In this document: piece by piece, positions 35,572-46,994 of the stretch | Layout: each line of letters begins with the position of its first letter | Position numbering within the stretch: position 1 is the first letter of the stretch | NCBI GenBank assembly: GCA_954871525.1 | Contig: OX940865.1 | Coordinates: forward strand, 14,026,606-14,090,605 | Length of the DNA stretch: 64,000 nucleotides | Origin: Parietaria judaica | Lineage: Eukaryota > Streptophyta > Magnoliopsida > Rosales > Urticaceae | Direction of reading: 5' to 3' | Position numbers and translations under genes: made by a program | Notes under the pieces: generated by a model | Told to the model about the DNA's origin: nothing | The model's database searches: none | What the model saw: the letters and a program-made list of their open reading frames with translations, nothing else

Positions 35572-36944
35572 CTAGTGCACCGGCACCGCGCTTCGCGCGG
35601 TGGCGATAAAAAATTCATAAGTATGAGAAATTTTATGTCATTCTCCTATCTTAAAAATAAAAAACGTTTGTGTTATATGAACGAAACTCTATTAACTTAT
35701 GAGCAATCTCGATAAAGTATACCAAAATTTTATCTAAGAATTGAGGTGAATGCTCGTGATGGTACCTCTGCCATTGCTTTTACGGCTACGACTCGTTTAT
35801 AAAGTACACATTTTAAAATGATTTTTGTACCGATAAGCAAAGAGAGATTTTTTTCGCTTATATAGAAAAAATATCCCAATATATCATTTGTGAATATACA
35901 TAGAGAAAGAGCGCGACTATCTACCGTACATAATTCAATATTTTTTATGCAGATTATAAAGATTATAAGAGCTTTGGTCAAGTTCATTTGAATTTATCCC
36001 TGACAAAATTTTAAGAGATTTGAGTCCACAACAATATGATATGATAAATTTGACATAGTAAAGCAATAGTACCTATAAGAGATTAAAAAAGATTAAATTA
36101 AGAAGATCTCATATCATGTCTTCTAAACCTTGGATAATTAAGTAGTCACAACATTTGAAGAAGAACAAAATTATTAAACGCTCAGAAAATTATACAAACC
36201 AACACACTCAATAAACTAATAAACTAATGGATCAAGTTTAGATTAAATTTAACGAACCTTGATGAAAGCCCGAGTCACTTAAGGAAAAAATGTCATAAAG
36301 TTAAAAAGTATAGAGTGATGATATAAAAGCTATATACATTGTTGATGATAGATTAATTTTATATAAAAAATTTAAATTGAGGTAAATAGATATTTCAATA
36401 CCTTATCATAATTTGCATCTCACATTAATAAACATTTATAATGTAAAATATAGTACTTACATTTTATTTATGCGCGGTGTGATGTGGTCATAAACATTAG
36501 TTTTTGAAATTCAGGTAAGATATACATAAAAAAATAAAATAAAATTAGAATGCGTGTTGTAATTAAAAAAAAAACTAATTACTAGTATGTTAATCCCATT
36601 ATTGGCTCTATGACAATATATTATTTACATATATATATCAAAAAGTACCGAAAGTTGTTTTCTTTAAACTTCCCAAATATTTATTGATTAAACATGGCGC
36701 AAAGTTAAAATTAGAGAATTAAATTCAAATAGACCTCAAATGAAATAATACTAATAAGAAATTTTTTTCATTATATTTAATGTAATTAAAGATATTGTAT
36801 TTCATTATATTAAAAATATATTGAAAAAATATTTTTCCCCTTCTTGAAAATTCTGGAAGTAGTTCTTGATATATATAAGCAATGAAATAAGTATTCATTA
36901 AATAATTGAACATGAATCGAATGTATGCACTTATAGTGGACTAT

Positions 36945-36957
36945 CGCGCTTCGCGCG
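36945..36957 (-). repeat. Second Helitron-like 3' hairpin inside the element
   Basis: CGCGC-TTC-GCGCG followed (minus strand) by ATAGTCCACTAT resembles the true 3' end at 35572-35601. It may be an inactive former terminus or the end of a nested copy. Confidence 0.55.
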
Positions 36958-37074
36958 TTGACATAGTATTTTTAAAACTAAATTTTAATAAAATGTAGAA
37001 TAACTTGATTGATTTTAGTGTATTAGAAGATAAATATTAACATCAAACTCAATGCCCAATATTCCCAATATTGT

Positions 37075-37109
<35 letters not shown>

Positions 37110-39094
37110 TAGAATAATGGCACAAATTTAAATCAAACTTTATTTTTTAGTGGACGTTGGTGGCCATGATCTGAATATATTTTTAAACACTTATAAATTC
37201 TTTAAAAGGACTTTTTTTATAAAACAGTACTCGTGTTTTCACTTATTAATAAAATAACTTAATAATTTAAATTTTATAAATGAGACTTTCAATAATTTTT
37301 AGACATATATACCTTTTTTTTTAAAGGCATATATACCTTTAATCAAACAATTGAACATATCGTAATCGAAGATGGCCGAAGTTTCTTTTTATATTGCTTG
37401 GTTATTTTTATGACTTTAAATGAATAAAAAATTTCTGCAAGATGAAGTAAATATTGAAACTTAAATGCTATCAAGGATGAACTGCATCGTGATTTTACAT
37501 AACAATTAAAAAAATAAGGAAATATCATTTATATGTATTCTTTCGGTTGGCAAAGTTATGGGTTATAAATATTCATTACTCGGAAGCCATATTCACATAA
37601 ATACATATGTTATAGATTCTTAATATTTCTTTGAATATCATAGTAAAAAAGAAGATGCTCTAAATTTTAAATAGAAAAAAAAAACAAACGTGGAAAATGC
37701 ATTTATTATCAATTTTACTTTCTTTTAAAAAAAAGTTTATTTCAATATTATTATATATTCTTCAATGTTTTACCTCTTCACTAACTAATAAGAATCGCAT
37801 TTTTAAATCTGGAAAATGTATCCATAATGATTATAAATATAGTAACAGTTGATAATAATGACGTATATATATAATATGATATAATATAATATAACAGAGA
37901 CAAAATTTTGATAAAGGAGCATAGATATAATTATCAATCTGAATGGTAAACTGTAATGGATTAACATGTCAAAAGAATAACATACTTTCTTAATTTCTAA
38001 TTATATTTCCACGCTATAGTGAGATTCAGTGAAGCTGCGTGCAAATTTAACAAAAAATTAAGAAAAATCTAAAAAAAAAAAAAAAACCTCAACCAATCAA
38101 AAGTGAAAAACTAAAAAAGACGCAAGCATGACAATTGAAAATTGCTTACGATATCGGATGTAGATACATAAATTCCTACGCCTTGAATGAGCTCATCTCT
38201 ACAACATTGAAGCTATCGACACAAACCGCTTTGTTCTTCGCAGAAATAAAAAAACATTTGAACATAAAAATTAATTATGTCATTTCGATTGATTCTTACA
38301 GATTTGATAAAAGATAATAATTCTTGAATGAGGTATTCCACTCCAGGGATGAATAGTATTAGAGTCGTAGACACAAAAAGTACTTCTGAAATTAAGTATA
38401 AAAAGTCCTCAAGTCTTAATTCTTATTCATGTAAAAACATAAAATAATCTACACAAAATACATGTTCAAAATTATAAATAAAAAAGGCACTGATTCAGTG
38501 TGAGCAAAAAAAAACCTTATACCTCCGAGTTTTTATTTGGCGAATCCGAAAGTGTCGAGAGGCGGAGACTTCGATGAAGAGAAGAGATATCTGCAGAAAA
38601 TAAAAAAAATGTAAATTCGATAGGAAGTTCAAAAAAACAGGAATAAATCTATATATATATATATATATATATAATTTATACTAAAAAACAAAGAACAAAA
38701 AGGACCCAAATCTTATCTCGAGGATGAACAATCAGTACTTCAGTAGTATATAAAGACAGGGGAAGAACATGAAGAGTCACAAACAATTATTTGATTTTAA
38801 TACGAAAATAGCAATAGGAATAGCAGGAGTTCAATTTATTAAGTTAAGTGGATGGTTACAAAATTCCTCAGTCGTTACTTTTGATACAAATAATATGAAT
38901 TGAAGTGCTATTAATGAAGAATAAACATATGCATTATTGAAGAAGAAAAAAAGTTGCATTTAGCATGGAAAAGAAAGGAGTTGCATTTAGAATGACGTGT
39001 TTTTAATCAAGAATAATATTTAGTATTAAAAAACACAAAAAATAAAAGTTTTAATATAAAAGAAATACTAAAAAAAAATGACACAAATTATAAA

Positions 39095-39505
39095 CATAAT
39101 ATATCACATAAAAATAAGAAACAACCTACATATTGATAAGACACAATACTAAACCTAAAAAAAAACTAAACAACCTAAAATGAGGCAACGGTAATTTATT
39201 TTTAAACAACCAAGTGAATAGCAAAATATATATTTTAGTATTTATAAAACGGTGAATTATTAAGAAATGAACATACATTACATATATATAAATAATAATA
39301 TATCACATAAAAATAGGAAACAACCTGCATATTGATAAGACACAGTACTAAACCCAAAAAAAAAAAAAAAAAAAACTAAGCAACCTAAAAATGAGGCAAC
39401 GGTAAATTATTATTAAACAACCAAGTGAATAGCATAATATATTTTAGTAGTTATAAAACGGTGTATTATTAAGAAATGAGCATACATTACATATATATAA
39501 ATATA
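39095..39505. repeat. Tandem duplication of about 205 bp in the Helitron
   Basis: Two adjacent units (about 39095-39296 and 39297-39505) share atatatcacataaaaata, gaaacaacct, attgataagacacа-like blocks, gaggcaacggta and caaccaagtgaatagca. They differ mainly in A-run length. Confidence 0.9.
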
Positions 39506-40120
39506 TAATAATTATAAAATAATGAAACAATTGAATGAGATTATTATAAATTTTAAATAAAAATTGTGAAAAAGTAAACATACATTAGATATATATATAG
39601 TAAACGAAATTTTATGACGTGTTAAATAAAAATATGGAAAAAAAGTAGAAGATTCTTTTGATAAAAATTGCATTGACATGAAATAAAAGAATATATATAT
39701 AAATTTAATTTGCATGCACTTAAGTGGAAATAAATACACAATTGAATGAGACATTAAAAAAATGATATTGTGATCAAATAAATATAAAAATGTGAGAAAT
39801 TAGGATTCTCTTTTGCTTGCTTGTGGTGGTGCCAAATCATGTTGGAAAAACTCTCCTTTTATATATATATAGATTCTTCTGGGTATTGCTTTCAGAGTGT
39901 CCCGATTGAACTTTAGCCCCGACTCCGTCACCGGTTACGATAATAACGCCACGAAGAGTGGAATAGGTAAATGTGACAAATTGATATGGTCTTAGTTAAA
40001 ATATTTATCAAAAAATATATTAAAAAAATGCGGGTCTAGATTCTCCAAATCCGTGATGTAATTCGCTACGATAATAGCAACAAAGTCAGCATTAAATATT
40101 AATATTTACTTTATATGATG

Positions 40121-40282
40121 TACAGTTGAACCTCTATTAATTAATAAGGTTGGGACCAGAGAAATTTATTATATTATCGAGGTGAAAATTGAACTACGTT
40201 AGTGTAGTCGGGACCGGACAAAAATATTATTTAATCGCGACTATTAATTTATCGAGTATTAATTTATAGAGGTTCTACTGTA
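40121..40282. mobile_element. MITE with TACAGT ends
   Basis: The left end tacagttgaacctctattaa and reversed right end tacagtagaacctctataaa are inverted copies with few differences. The element is about 162 bp and the interior is also partly self-complementary. It lies between segment A copy 1 and the U2A' relic. Confidence 0.8.
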
Positions 40283-40775
40283 TATAGTATCAAATAAAAT
40301 AGGAATAAAGATAATAATAAACGGGCTTGGCTATTTATATGCATATACTATATATATATATATATATAGCAAGAAAGTGGTTAAAAAAAATAAGTAACAA
40401 TAAATGTTGGATCTAAAATTTGGTTTGCTATAATAAAATGCAATAACGTTTGAAGGGGTAAAATCAGGCTTTTTAATTATAGAGCTCCAACTCATGAATT
40501 AGATGCACAAATAAGCCATATGACTAGAACAATAAGATTAACACGTTTTTGCGAAATAAAACACGACTTCAAATCTCATTTTTATATCATTATCAACAAC
40601 TATCCTTCACTAGTGTTTATATATATCATATATAGAAAATGAGAGTGAATATTTCTTCTTAAAACTTGTAGACTAATTTCTGCTCAAACAGTTGTTGCCT
40701 ATTAATGAAATAAATGTCTCCCATGATCATAACATATTGTAATATAAATTATAAACAAATGACAATAAATGGCGC

Positions 40776-40920
40776 GTAACCGCCTTAAATGAGCCGGATA
40801 ATGTTTACTTCCTTCCTTTGCGATTGATCCCAAGCATTCATGAACGCAATCCCGATAGTATCGGCATCATCGAGACTCCGCGGGCGACAGAGGTGATCGA
40901 TTTCTCCGATAAACTCAGAT
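40776..40920 (-). pseudogene. Unidentified coding-like fragment
   Basis: On the minus strand, 40919 to about 40785 stays open and reads SEFIGEIDHLCRPRSLDDAD then TIGIAFMNAWDQSQRKEV and NIIRLI before a stop. The composition looks protein-like and unlike the AT-rich surroundings. I do not recognise the family. Being next to a captured U2A' fragment and upstream of a Helitron 3' end, it may be a second captured piece. Confidence 0.35.
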
Positions 40921-40968
40921 TTAATAGTTGCCAGTAGTGATTGTTATTCTATATACAAGGAAGCGACA

Positions 40969-41250
40969 ATGGTGAAGCTTTGAGTTGATTTGGAAGAGCC
41001 CTCGCTACATCGCGACGGCGGGATCAATTCGACAACAACGGGATCGTCAAGCTTGAAAACTTGCTCAGTCTCAACAGACTGGGAGCTTTGCTCCTTAAAA
41101 ACAACACAATTACCCGCATCGGAGGTAACTTTCCCTATGCTTTAGGGATTATAATTTTTATATATCATTTCTTTCATAGCTGTTCTTGACTAGTATTACA
41201 GAGTTGTTGCCGCAGCTACACACGTTAGAACTTATAACAACACATCGATT
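40969..41250 (+). pseudogene. U2 snRNP A' (U2A') gene fragment with one intron retained
   Basis: The ATG at 40969 reads MVKL, then after a frame shift ELIWKSPRYIAT. A gap and another frame follow with DQFDNNGIVKLENLLSLNRL then GALLLKNNTITRIG, ending at a GTAACT donor after 41124. A TTACAG acceptor ends at 41201, and the next exon continues in phase as ELLPQLHTLELITT. This matches the leucine-rich start of plant U2A' (MVKLTADLIWKSPHF..., ...LGEFLPKLH). Because the intron is kept, the fragment came from genomic DNA and not from a retrocopy. It lies upstream of a Helitron 3' end (42137), which suggests Helitron capture, but the 5' end of that element is not located. Confidence 0.8.
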
Positions 41251-41934
41251 CATACATTAAGTAATTTGTTGAAAACGGTCCAAAAATCATCATCGTCGTC
41301 GAGATAGCGTCGATCATGATGTGCGGCATTCACTACTCACCGGTGTGCAAAAGTCAACTACTCACCGGCGGATTTGGCCCGATCGATCAGTGAAGATCGA
41401 GGCATCGCTTCCTCCGGCACTTCTTTGAAATCTGATTGCTGACAGATTCAAGCAGTTCCGACAAGGGAAAGACACTATTTATCTTCTATGATAATCGGTT
41501 GTTAATTATCTCTATTTTACTCATATATATATATATATATATATATATTATTTACATCAGAATTATATAATTATCTGGGTTCAATATAGGCACAACTCTC
41601 TTGATCACTATATTTATATATATATATATATCAAATATTCTCTCTTTGGCATTACCATAAAATTTTCAGATTTTTATAATGGTTTTTTGTTAGAATCTAA
41701 TAATGATCAAGAGCAGGCGGATCCAACGACTGACGTCAGCAGCATCCGGCGCAGGGGAGGGATATGCACCGTTGCTTTCATATATGTTTCATAATGTTTC
41801 ATATTTCAGTTGATGCGTAGGTTTTGCTATTTGACAAAAGAATTGTCAAGCTAATTTGTATTTCATTAGTCTGTAATAATAAATTTTAAAAAATATATTC
41901 TATTAAAAGATTTATCGCGCGCCGATACTTCCGT

Positions 41935-42122
41935 CATCGCCTGCCTCTTCTTCGGTGAGCGAGTTGATACCTCCGTCACCGCTTGCCTCCGCTACGACGA
42001 GCGAGCCGATACCTCCGCCGCCTGCCTCCGCTCCGGCGAGCGACCTGATACCTCCATTGACGCCCGTCTCTGCTTCAGCGAGCGAGCCGATAACTTTGTC
42101 GCCGCCTGCCTCCGCTTCGCGC
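41935..42122. repeat. GC-rich minisatellite of about 39-42 bp next to a Helitron 3' end
   Basis: About four to five units follow the pattern gcgagcgagccgatacctcc plus gcctgcctccgct variants (starting near 41957, 41998, 42037, 42079). Two frames stay open through it, giving Ser-Pro-rich repeats of about 13-14 residues (SEPIPPPPASAPA; SDLIPPLTPVSASA). I regard this as a repeat, not a gene. Confidence 0.8.
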
Positions 42123-42137
42123 GGTGTTGTATACTAG
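42106..42137 (+). mobile_element. Helitron 3' terminus (plus strand)
   Basis: The sequence ends ccgcttcgcgcggtgttgta then tactag at 42132-42137, followed by T. It has a short GC hairpin near the end and the CTAG terminus, closely resembling the Helitron end at 35572-35601. It abuts segment A copy 2. The 5' end was not found, although tctatatacaagg at about 40948 is a weak candidate. Confidence 0.65.
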
Positions 42138-42149
42138 TTAATATTAAAA

Positions 42150-42690
42150 TTTTAATATAGATTTTAATCATATCGTAAATTACAGGGGTCTTGAGATAAG
42201 AAGACACGTGTCTCTAGACTCGAAACATACGGTATCTAGCAATAATTGTCTCAATATATATATTCTTGTCATAGTTAGAAATTAATAATCAATTAATCAA
42301 TGTGGGACTTTGAGTGATAAGTCCAATTCATTGGTAATATATTTTAGTTTTATCAATTAACAAACTCATGAAATATTAGCTTGTGTAGTTAGTGATCGAT
42401 TGGTTTCATGTAATTAACAAGAGTGATCAATTTGTTCTTTTCATTCTTTATGGTTTAACCTTAAATTCATTAAAACATTCACTTAATTTGAAGGTGAATT
42501 TTTTAGTTAGTTATATTCATATGTCTAATAAATTTGTCATTGAATATTATAAGCAAATAGATGATGAAAAATAAATAAATATATCAAATTTGCTCAAAAA
42601 CTGCCAACTAATGGAAAATCCTTTTGCCTATCTATGGCTTTCAGAGTGCCCCGATTAAAACTTTAGCCCCGACTCCGTCGCCGTTTAACA
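42150..42690. repeat. Segment A copy 2 (uninterrupted, Helitron-empty site)
   Basis: Continuous match to 35140-35571 joined to 39874-39935. It crosses the Helitron insertion point at about 42605 without interruption (tgctcaaaaactgccaac ... ctttcagagtgccccgatta ... cttagccccgactccgtc). It contains about 50 bp of extra sequence around 42350 relative to copy 1. Confidence 0.88.
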
Positions 42691-43118
42691 AATATGTTAT
42701 AATACCATATGGATATGGTATAATTTTGAAAATTAAAAAAAAAAGTGAAAAAATATGTTAAATTCAAATGGGTTTCTCTATTTCATTGTAACAGTGTGGA
42801 AGCTTGAGATCAGTGCATCTAATATAGACTTGCATAATGATATGAAGAAATATGACATGTACATAAGTACCCCTCCTAAAAAACAAAGAAACTCACAACA
42901 AGATTAAAAACAAATCACCATCAAATAAAACATGGTTCAAGAGTTATGACATATCACAACAAGTGTTATTGAAAAACCAATAACCATATCACAAATAAAC
43001 AAATATGACATAATTACCCTCCTAAACCACCACAAACTCACAATCACATATCATTCACAAAAGAATTATCATAAATTTGAAAAGCCTCTTTCTTTATTGC
43101 CAATAAATCCCCTCTTTC
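42691..43118. other. 3' flank of the IQD gene
   Basis: AT-rich; presumably contains the IQD 3'UTR near 43000-43118. Short repeats of catatcacaa/acaagtgtt type were noted. Nothing else is supported. Confidence 0.4.
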
Positions 43119-46072
43119 TCATCCCACGGTGATGCTGTTGCTCTCGGTCGCCGCGGACGTTACCGAGGCCGTGTCCGCCTTGGGCCCACCCGAGAGCCGC
43201 CGCGGCTTGGAGGCCGGAGAGGGCGGGTATGACAATCGCTTCTTTGCTGGCTCCTTCTCCGGTGGCGTCGACCCGTTCCTCAGCTTGGCCCGGGCTGACT
43301 CGGTCGCGACCATGTAGCTTGGCAGCGACGGCGAGCTGGCGAGGCTCTCGTCATCCCTGATTGCCGAGCCGATGCTGTGCCGCCTTGGGCGCTCCGACTG
43401 GGCGCTCGCCATGCTTCTTGCGTCGTCCTCCGCCAGAGCCCTCACCCTTGGGCTCGCTGACTTCACCCGTTTGGTCGGCGTCGGGGGAGTCGGCTTGGGA
43501 GCCGGAGTAGCCGGAGACTGGGCAGCGGCGACCGCGGCGGTGGGAGAGGAGACGGTGTCGGAGTTGAGGAGGAAGCGGGCGTAGGACTTGTTGATCTCTC
43601 CGCCGGAGATGGAGCGGCTGCGGACGGAGGCAGCGTCGGAGTCGGGGCCGGCAGGGCGGGTCTCCCACGGGCGAGCGGCCATCCACCGTTCAAGCCAGCT
43701 CCAGCCCCAGGTGGGGTTTCGCGGGTCCATGAACATCGGGCTCGTGGATTTCGAAGGATTCTTCAGGGTTTGCTATAAATATAGTTACATACATAAGATT
43801 CTAAATACTTCAAACTTAATTACTATTATGTGCCTATTGTAAAGCTGAAGTTTTTCAGAATCGAATTCGGAGTTTATTATCCGCTATTCAATTTATTTCT
43901 TATATTTTTCTGTTTCCTGTATCTCTTGATCTTCTTAAAATTGCTTAGTTCGGTGAAAATACCTGGTGAGAGAATGCATAAGCCAACGCTCTTTCTCTCC
44001 TAACAGACGCCTCGTACTTGCTGAGCAGGCTCGCCTCGATTTGTTCCTTAGATTGCAAGCTATCGTCCCATTCCTCTCCAAGCTGTTACATTTCCCAGAG
44101 AAAGTTAAACCACGGTTGCAAAGAGTTTGTTTCAAAAAATAACATCGTCAAAACATTATAATACCCGTTCGAATCATAAAACAGCGACGGAACTAAATTA
44201 GATATGGGTTTTTCACCACTTTGGCGGTTTCATCTGAAACAAATTTAGAATCTCCAAATTGATTCGCAAGAGAGCCAACCCGCTATTTTTTCGCTTCTCG
44301 AAGACTAGACTTCCAAAAATAGCAGCTTCTTGAAATGGTACAATACCGGATCGAAACATAAAACGGCAACAGACAATAAAGGATGTGAATTTTTCACCAC
44401 CCTGATAAACATTTTTATTGGTCTAAAAAACAGTTGTAAATTCCAAAATCCAATATAGTTCCAATACTGATACTCAAGCAAGGAAACCTTATCACCATCT
44501 TTTTAGTGTTTTAAAATTTTTCATGGTACGATCCGATCATAACAGTACAACAGAACTATATTTATATAAATTTTTCATCACCGTGATAAAGAGTAAGAAT
44601 CCAATGCAATTTCAGTTCTGAAATCTGAAACAGTTCCGACGGGGCCGGAAATCAAGAGGGAGCAAACCCTACTGCCCTCGAGATTTTGTTTCTTCACATT
44701 ATCGAAGACTTTATACTAAAAAGTAAAAATAGCACCCTCTCAAAAATGGTACAGTACCAGATCGAATCATAAAACCGAAACACGGATTATTCACCAAAGT
44801 TTGAATTTTCGGAACACTAATTGATAGACAGATAGATTAACAAACCCGGAATCCGTCAAGATCTTTAGCATGTTTCTGGAGGATCTGCCTCTGGAGAGCT
44901 TGATTCTCCTCCAACATCCGGACTCTTCTCGAACGGATCTGAGACTGCACCCGGGCGAGAGTCTGCATGCACTTCAGAGTACTCGCTGCTTGCCGCTTCA
45001 CAACCGACCCTTCCATCAGTTGCTTCAGCCTCACCAGCCCTCTTAACGCTCGTAACGCTCTTCTCGCCTGAATTTTTTTGAATAATTACAAAACTAACCT
45101 TTTCCTGTGTGAATGTTAAAGCAAGCGAAATTTCTATTTATGACAATGTATCCGGATTACATTGATTTTTCACTAAACTCGTAATCTTAATCTCGCTTTT
45201 CAAATACTTTCCTATTTATGATTAGCTAGTCCGGTGTTCAAACACGTGAAATTTCCATAAATGACTATTTATCCAGAATAAATTTCTCCATAAACCCGGA
45301 TTCTTAATCTCTTTCTCTCTATCCCAGATATGTTAAACTCATAATTACTCAATAAACAGAAAATTCAAAAAACACAAAAATTTTTATGGAAGAGAAATCT
45401 ATAGTATAGAATCTATACTATAGTATCCACGGAACGCTTTTTCAAATAATTTCCTATTCGCGATTAGCTAGCAGCGGTCAAACACGTGAAATTTCCTTTA
45501 ATCACAATAAACCTGGAAAATATTTCTCCCTAAATCTGGAATCTTTAGTTCAACAAATTTTATCTTACCAAGTATCCTCGGAAAGCCGTTTGAATCTTGA
45601 TGGCTGCCAATTCTTCTCCCGATTCCCCTACAAACCGAGAAACTCTACGGGTTTGGACGATGTTAACCTCTGGGGCAGGTGGCGGAGCCACAGCAGCCGC
45701 TGGCGGCTCTGGCGGCGGAGCAGCGGCAACTGCGACCGGAGGCTCATAGCTGCGCTGCTCGACCTCCACGTCAGCCACTCTTGCCTCCGCCTCCAGAGGC
45801 CGAGGCGGTGATGTCGCGGCTTCTGAAAGCGCGTTCGGATTCGGGTGCTTCTGCTTGCCGAACCATTTCTTCTTCGACTTCCCCGGTCTCTGAATCATTG
45901 CAATTTCCACAATTTAGAACAATTACAGTCATATACCAGAATAATTAGAAAATAATGGATCAAGAGAGAATTGATCTTTGTTTTCGTTTCCGAGAACCTC
46001 GTCTCTCTTCTCCTTGGAATCGGGGCTGAGAGCTTTCTTCACATTCGAAAACCAATTTCCTTTCCCTCCCAT
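43119..46072 (-). CDS. IQ67-domain (IQD2/IQD3-like) calmodulin-binding protein
   Basis: Five exons on the minus strand: 46072-45998, 45889-45569, 45067-44846, 44082-43963, 43772-43119. All have GT-AG borders and whole-codon lengths, giving 463 residues. The start MGGKGNWFSNVKKALSPDSK matches the family's MGKKxxWFSxVKKAxSP. A Pro/Ala-rich linker follows, then the IQ67 region (about 118-185): ELAAIKIQTAFRGYLARRAL, LMEGSVVKRQAASTLKCMQT and RVQSQIRSRRVRMLEENQAL. The C-terminal half has MFMDPRNPTWGWSWLERWMA and the DUF4005 motif DDESLASSPSLPSYMVATES. IQD proteins bind calmodulin and are scaffolds at microtubules, plasma membrane or nucleus. The leader continues upstream with another intron (acceptor near 46084) and a CT-rich start region at about 46490-46740. 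Introns 2 and 3 are full of internal repeats. Confidence 0.95.
44155..44800. repeat. Four diverged tandem repeats in IQD intron 3
   Basis: A block like atggtacaataccggatcga followed by aacataaaac and, 30-40 bp on, ttttcaccacc(c)tgataaa recurs at about 44158, 44334, 44522 and 44744 (spacings about 176, 188, 222). The repeat nearly fills the intron 44083-44845. Confidence 0.8.
45110..45550. repeat. Diverged direct repeats in IQD intron 2
   Basis: The block tttcctattt(a/c)(t/g)(g/c)gattagctag...caaacacgtgaaatttcc, followed by a cggaatctttaat-like end, occurs at about 45207-45320 and 45448-45550. A shorter related copy lies at about 45125-45200. Confidence 0.75.
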
Positions 46073-46125
46073 CTTCTTATCATTCCCTGTCTTCACCTGC
46101 TCCTTCATCAACAAATCAAATTTCA

Positions 46126-46167
<42 letters not shown>

Positions 46168-46994
46168 CAAACAAATATACAGCTACCAAAAATCACACAT
46201 AAAATTACGTTACATTGACCCAAATCCAAGAAATTTCTCAGAAAGTCAACAACTTCCACTGAACTCTCTCGTGATATAGATTACGGACACAAATTCAGAT
46301 ATATATATATATCTACATTGACAAGAATCACTCACGAAATCAGCAATCCAACAATTTATGAGAAAGTCAACAACTTTCAACCCTAGTAGCTTTCAAAATC
46401 TGGATAGTTCAAAGCCCAGATTCGAAAGACAGCGAATTTGTTGCTGAAATGTGCAGACTTTGTAAGGTTCTTCTCGCTCGAACACATCCCAAGAAGATAG
46501 GGGACAGAGAGAAGAGAGAGGAGAGACCTTTGCTTGAGAAAGTGGCAGATCTCAAGGAAGCTCGAAGGGTCTTCTAACTTGACGGAATTTGTCACTTTTT
46601 TGCTTTCGACAAAACCAAACAAAAAGATTTGACAGCAATAATGGAGTTGCAGAGTCTCTCTCTCTCCTTCCTCTTTGGTTTGTAGAGAGAGAGAGGGGAA
46701 AAGATGAGATCTTGGCGAAGAAGGTTTCAATGGTGAAGAAGATGAAGAAGAAGAAAGCCAGCTAATTTGGTTTGGTGTGTCCCCACTCCTTTAGTAGGTC
46801 CCACTTACTATGATATTTTTTTACAGTCTATTCTTCTTCCTCTTACTTTGGGATCTCCCAATTTTACACTGCAAATACAATAACGGAATTGGAATCCACT
46901 TCCGTCTATCAGATGTCCGGAAAGAAAAGAAAAAAAGAAACAGAATTCAAAATTTTCGAATAAAAAATTTAGATCAAGAAATAAAGTTTCGGGT

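Larger units (their letters stand above)
35572..39873 (-). mobile_element. Complete non-autonomous Helitron inserted between A and T
   Basis: On the minus strand it begins TCTATATATATATAAAAGGA at 39873 and ends with a 7-bp-stem hairpin ACCGCGC-GAA-GCGCGGT (35601-35585), then nine bases and CTAG at 35575-35572. The host bases are A before and T after, the standard Helitron target. The joined flanks match an uninterrupted copy at about 42587-42690, which independently confirms both ends. The element is 4302 bp. No Rep/helicase coding sequence is visible, so it is non-autonomous. A tandem duplication lies at 39095-39505 and an extra hairpin at 36945-36957. Confidence 0.93.

Noticed and set aside
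39095..39505. Array-like repeats considered as a CRISPR or satellite array
   Set aside because: There are only two long units, adjacent and unspaced, in a plant Helitron; a simple tandem duplication explains them.
41955..42137. Ser/Pro-rich open frame of 60 codons
   Set aside because: It is a translated minisatellite running into a Helitron terminus; the alternative frame is equally open.
43351..43693. Several overlapping open frames opposite or alongside IQD exon 5
   Set aside because: They are shadows of a GC-rich coding exon whose correct frame is fixed by the conserved IQD C-terminus and the splice phase.
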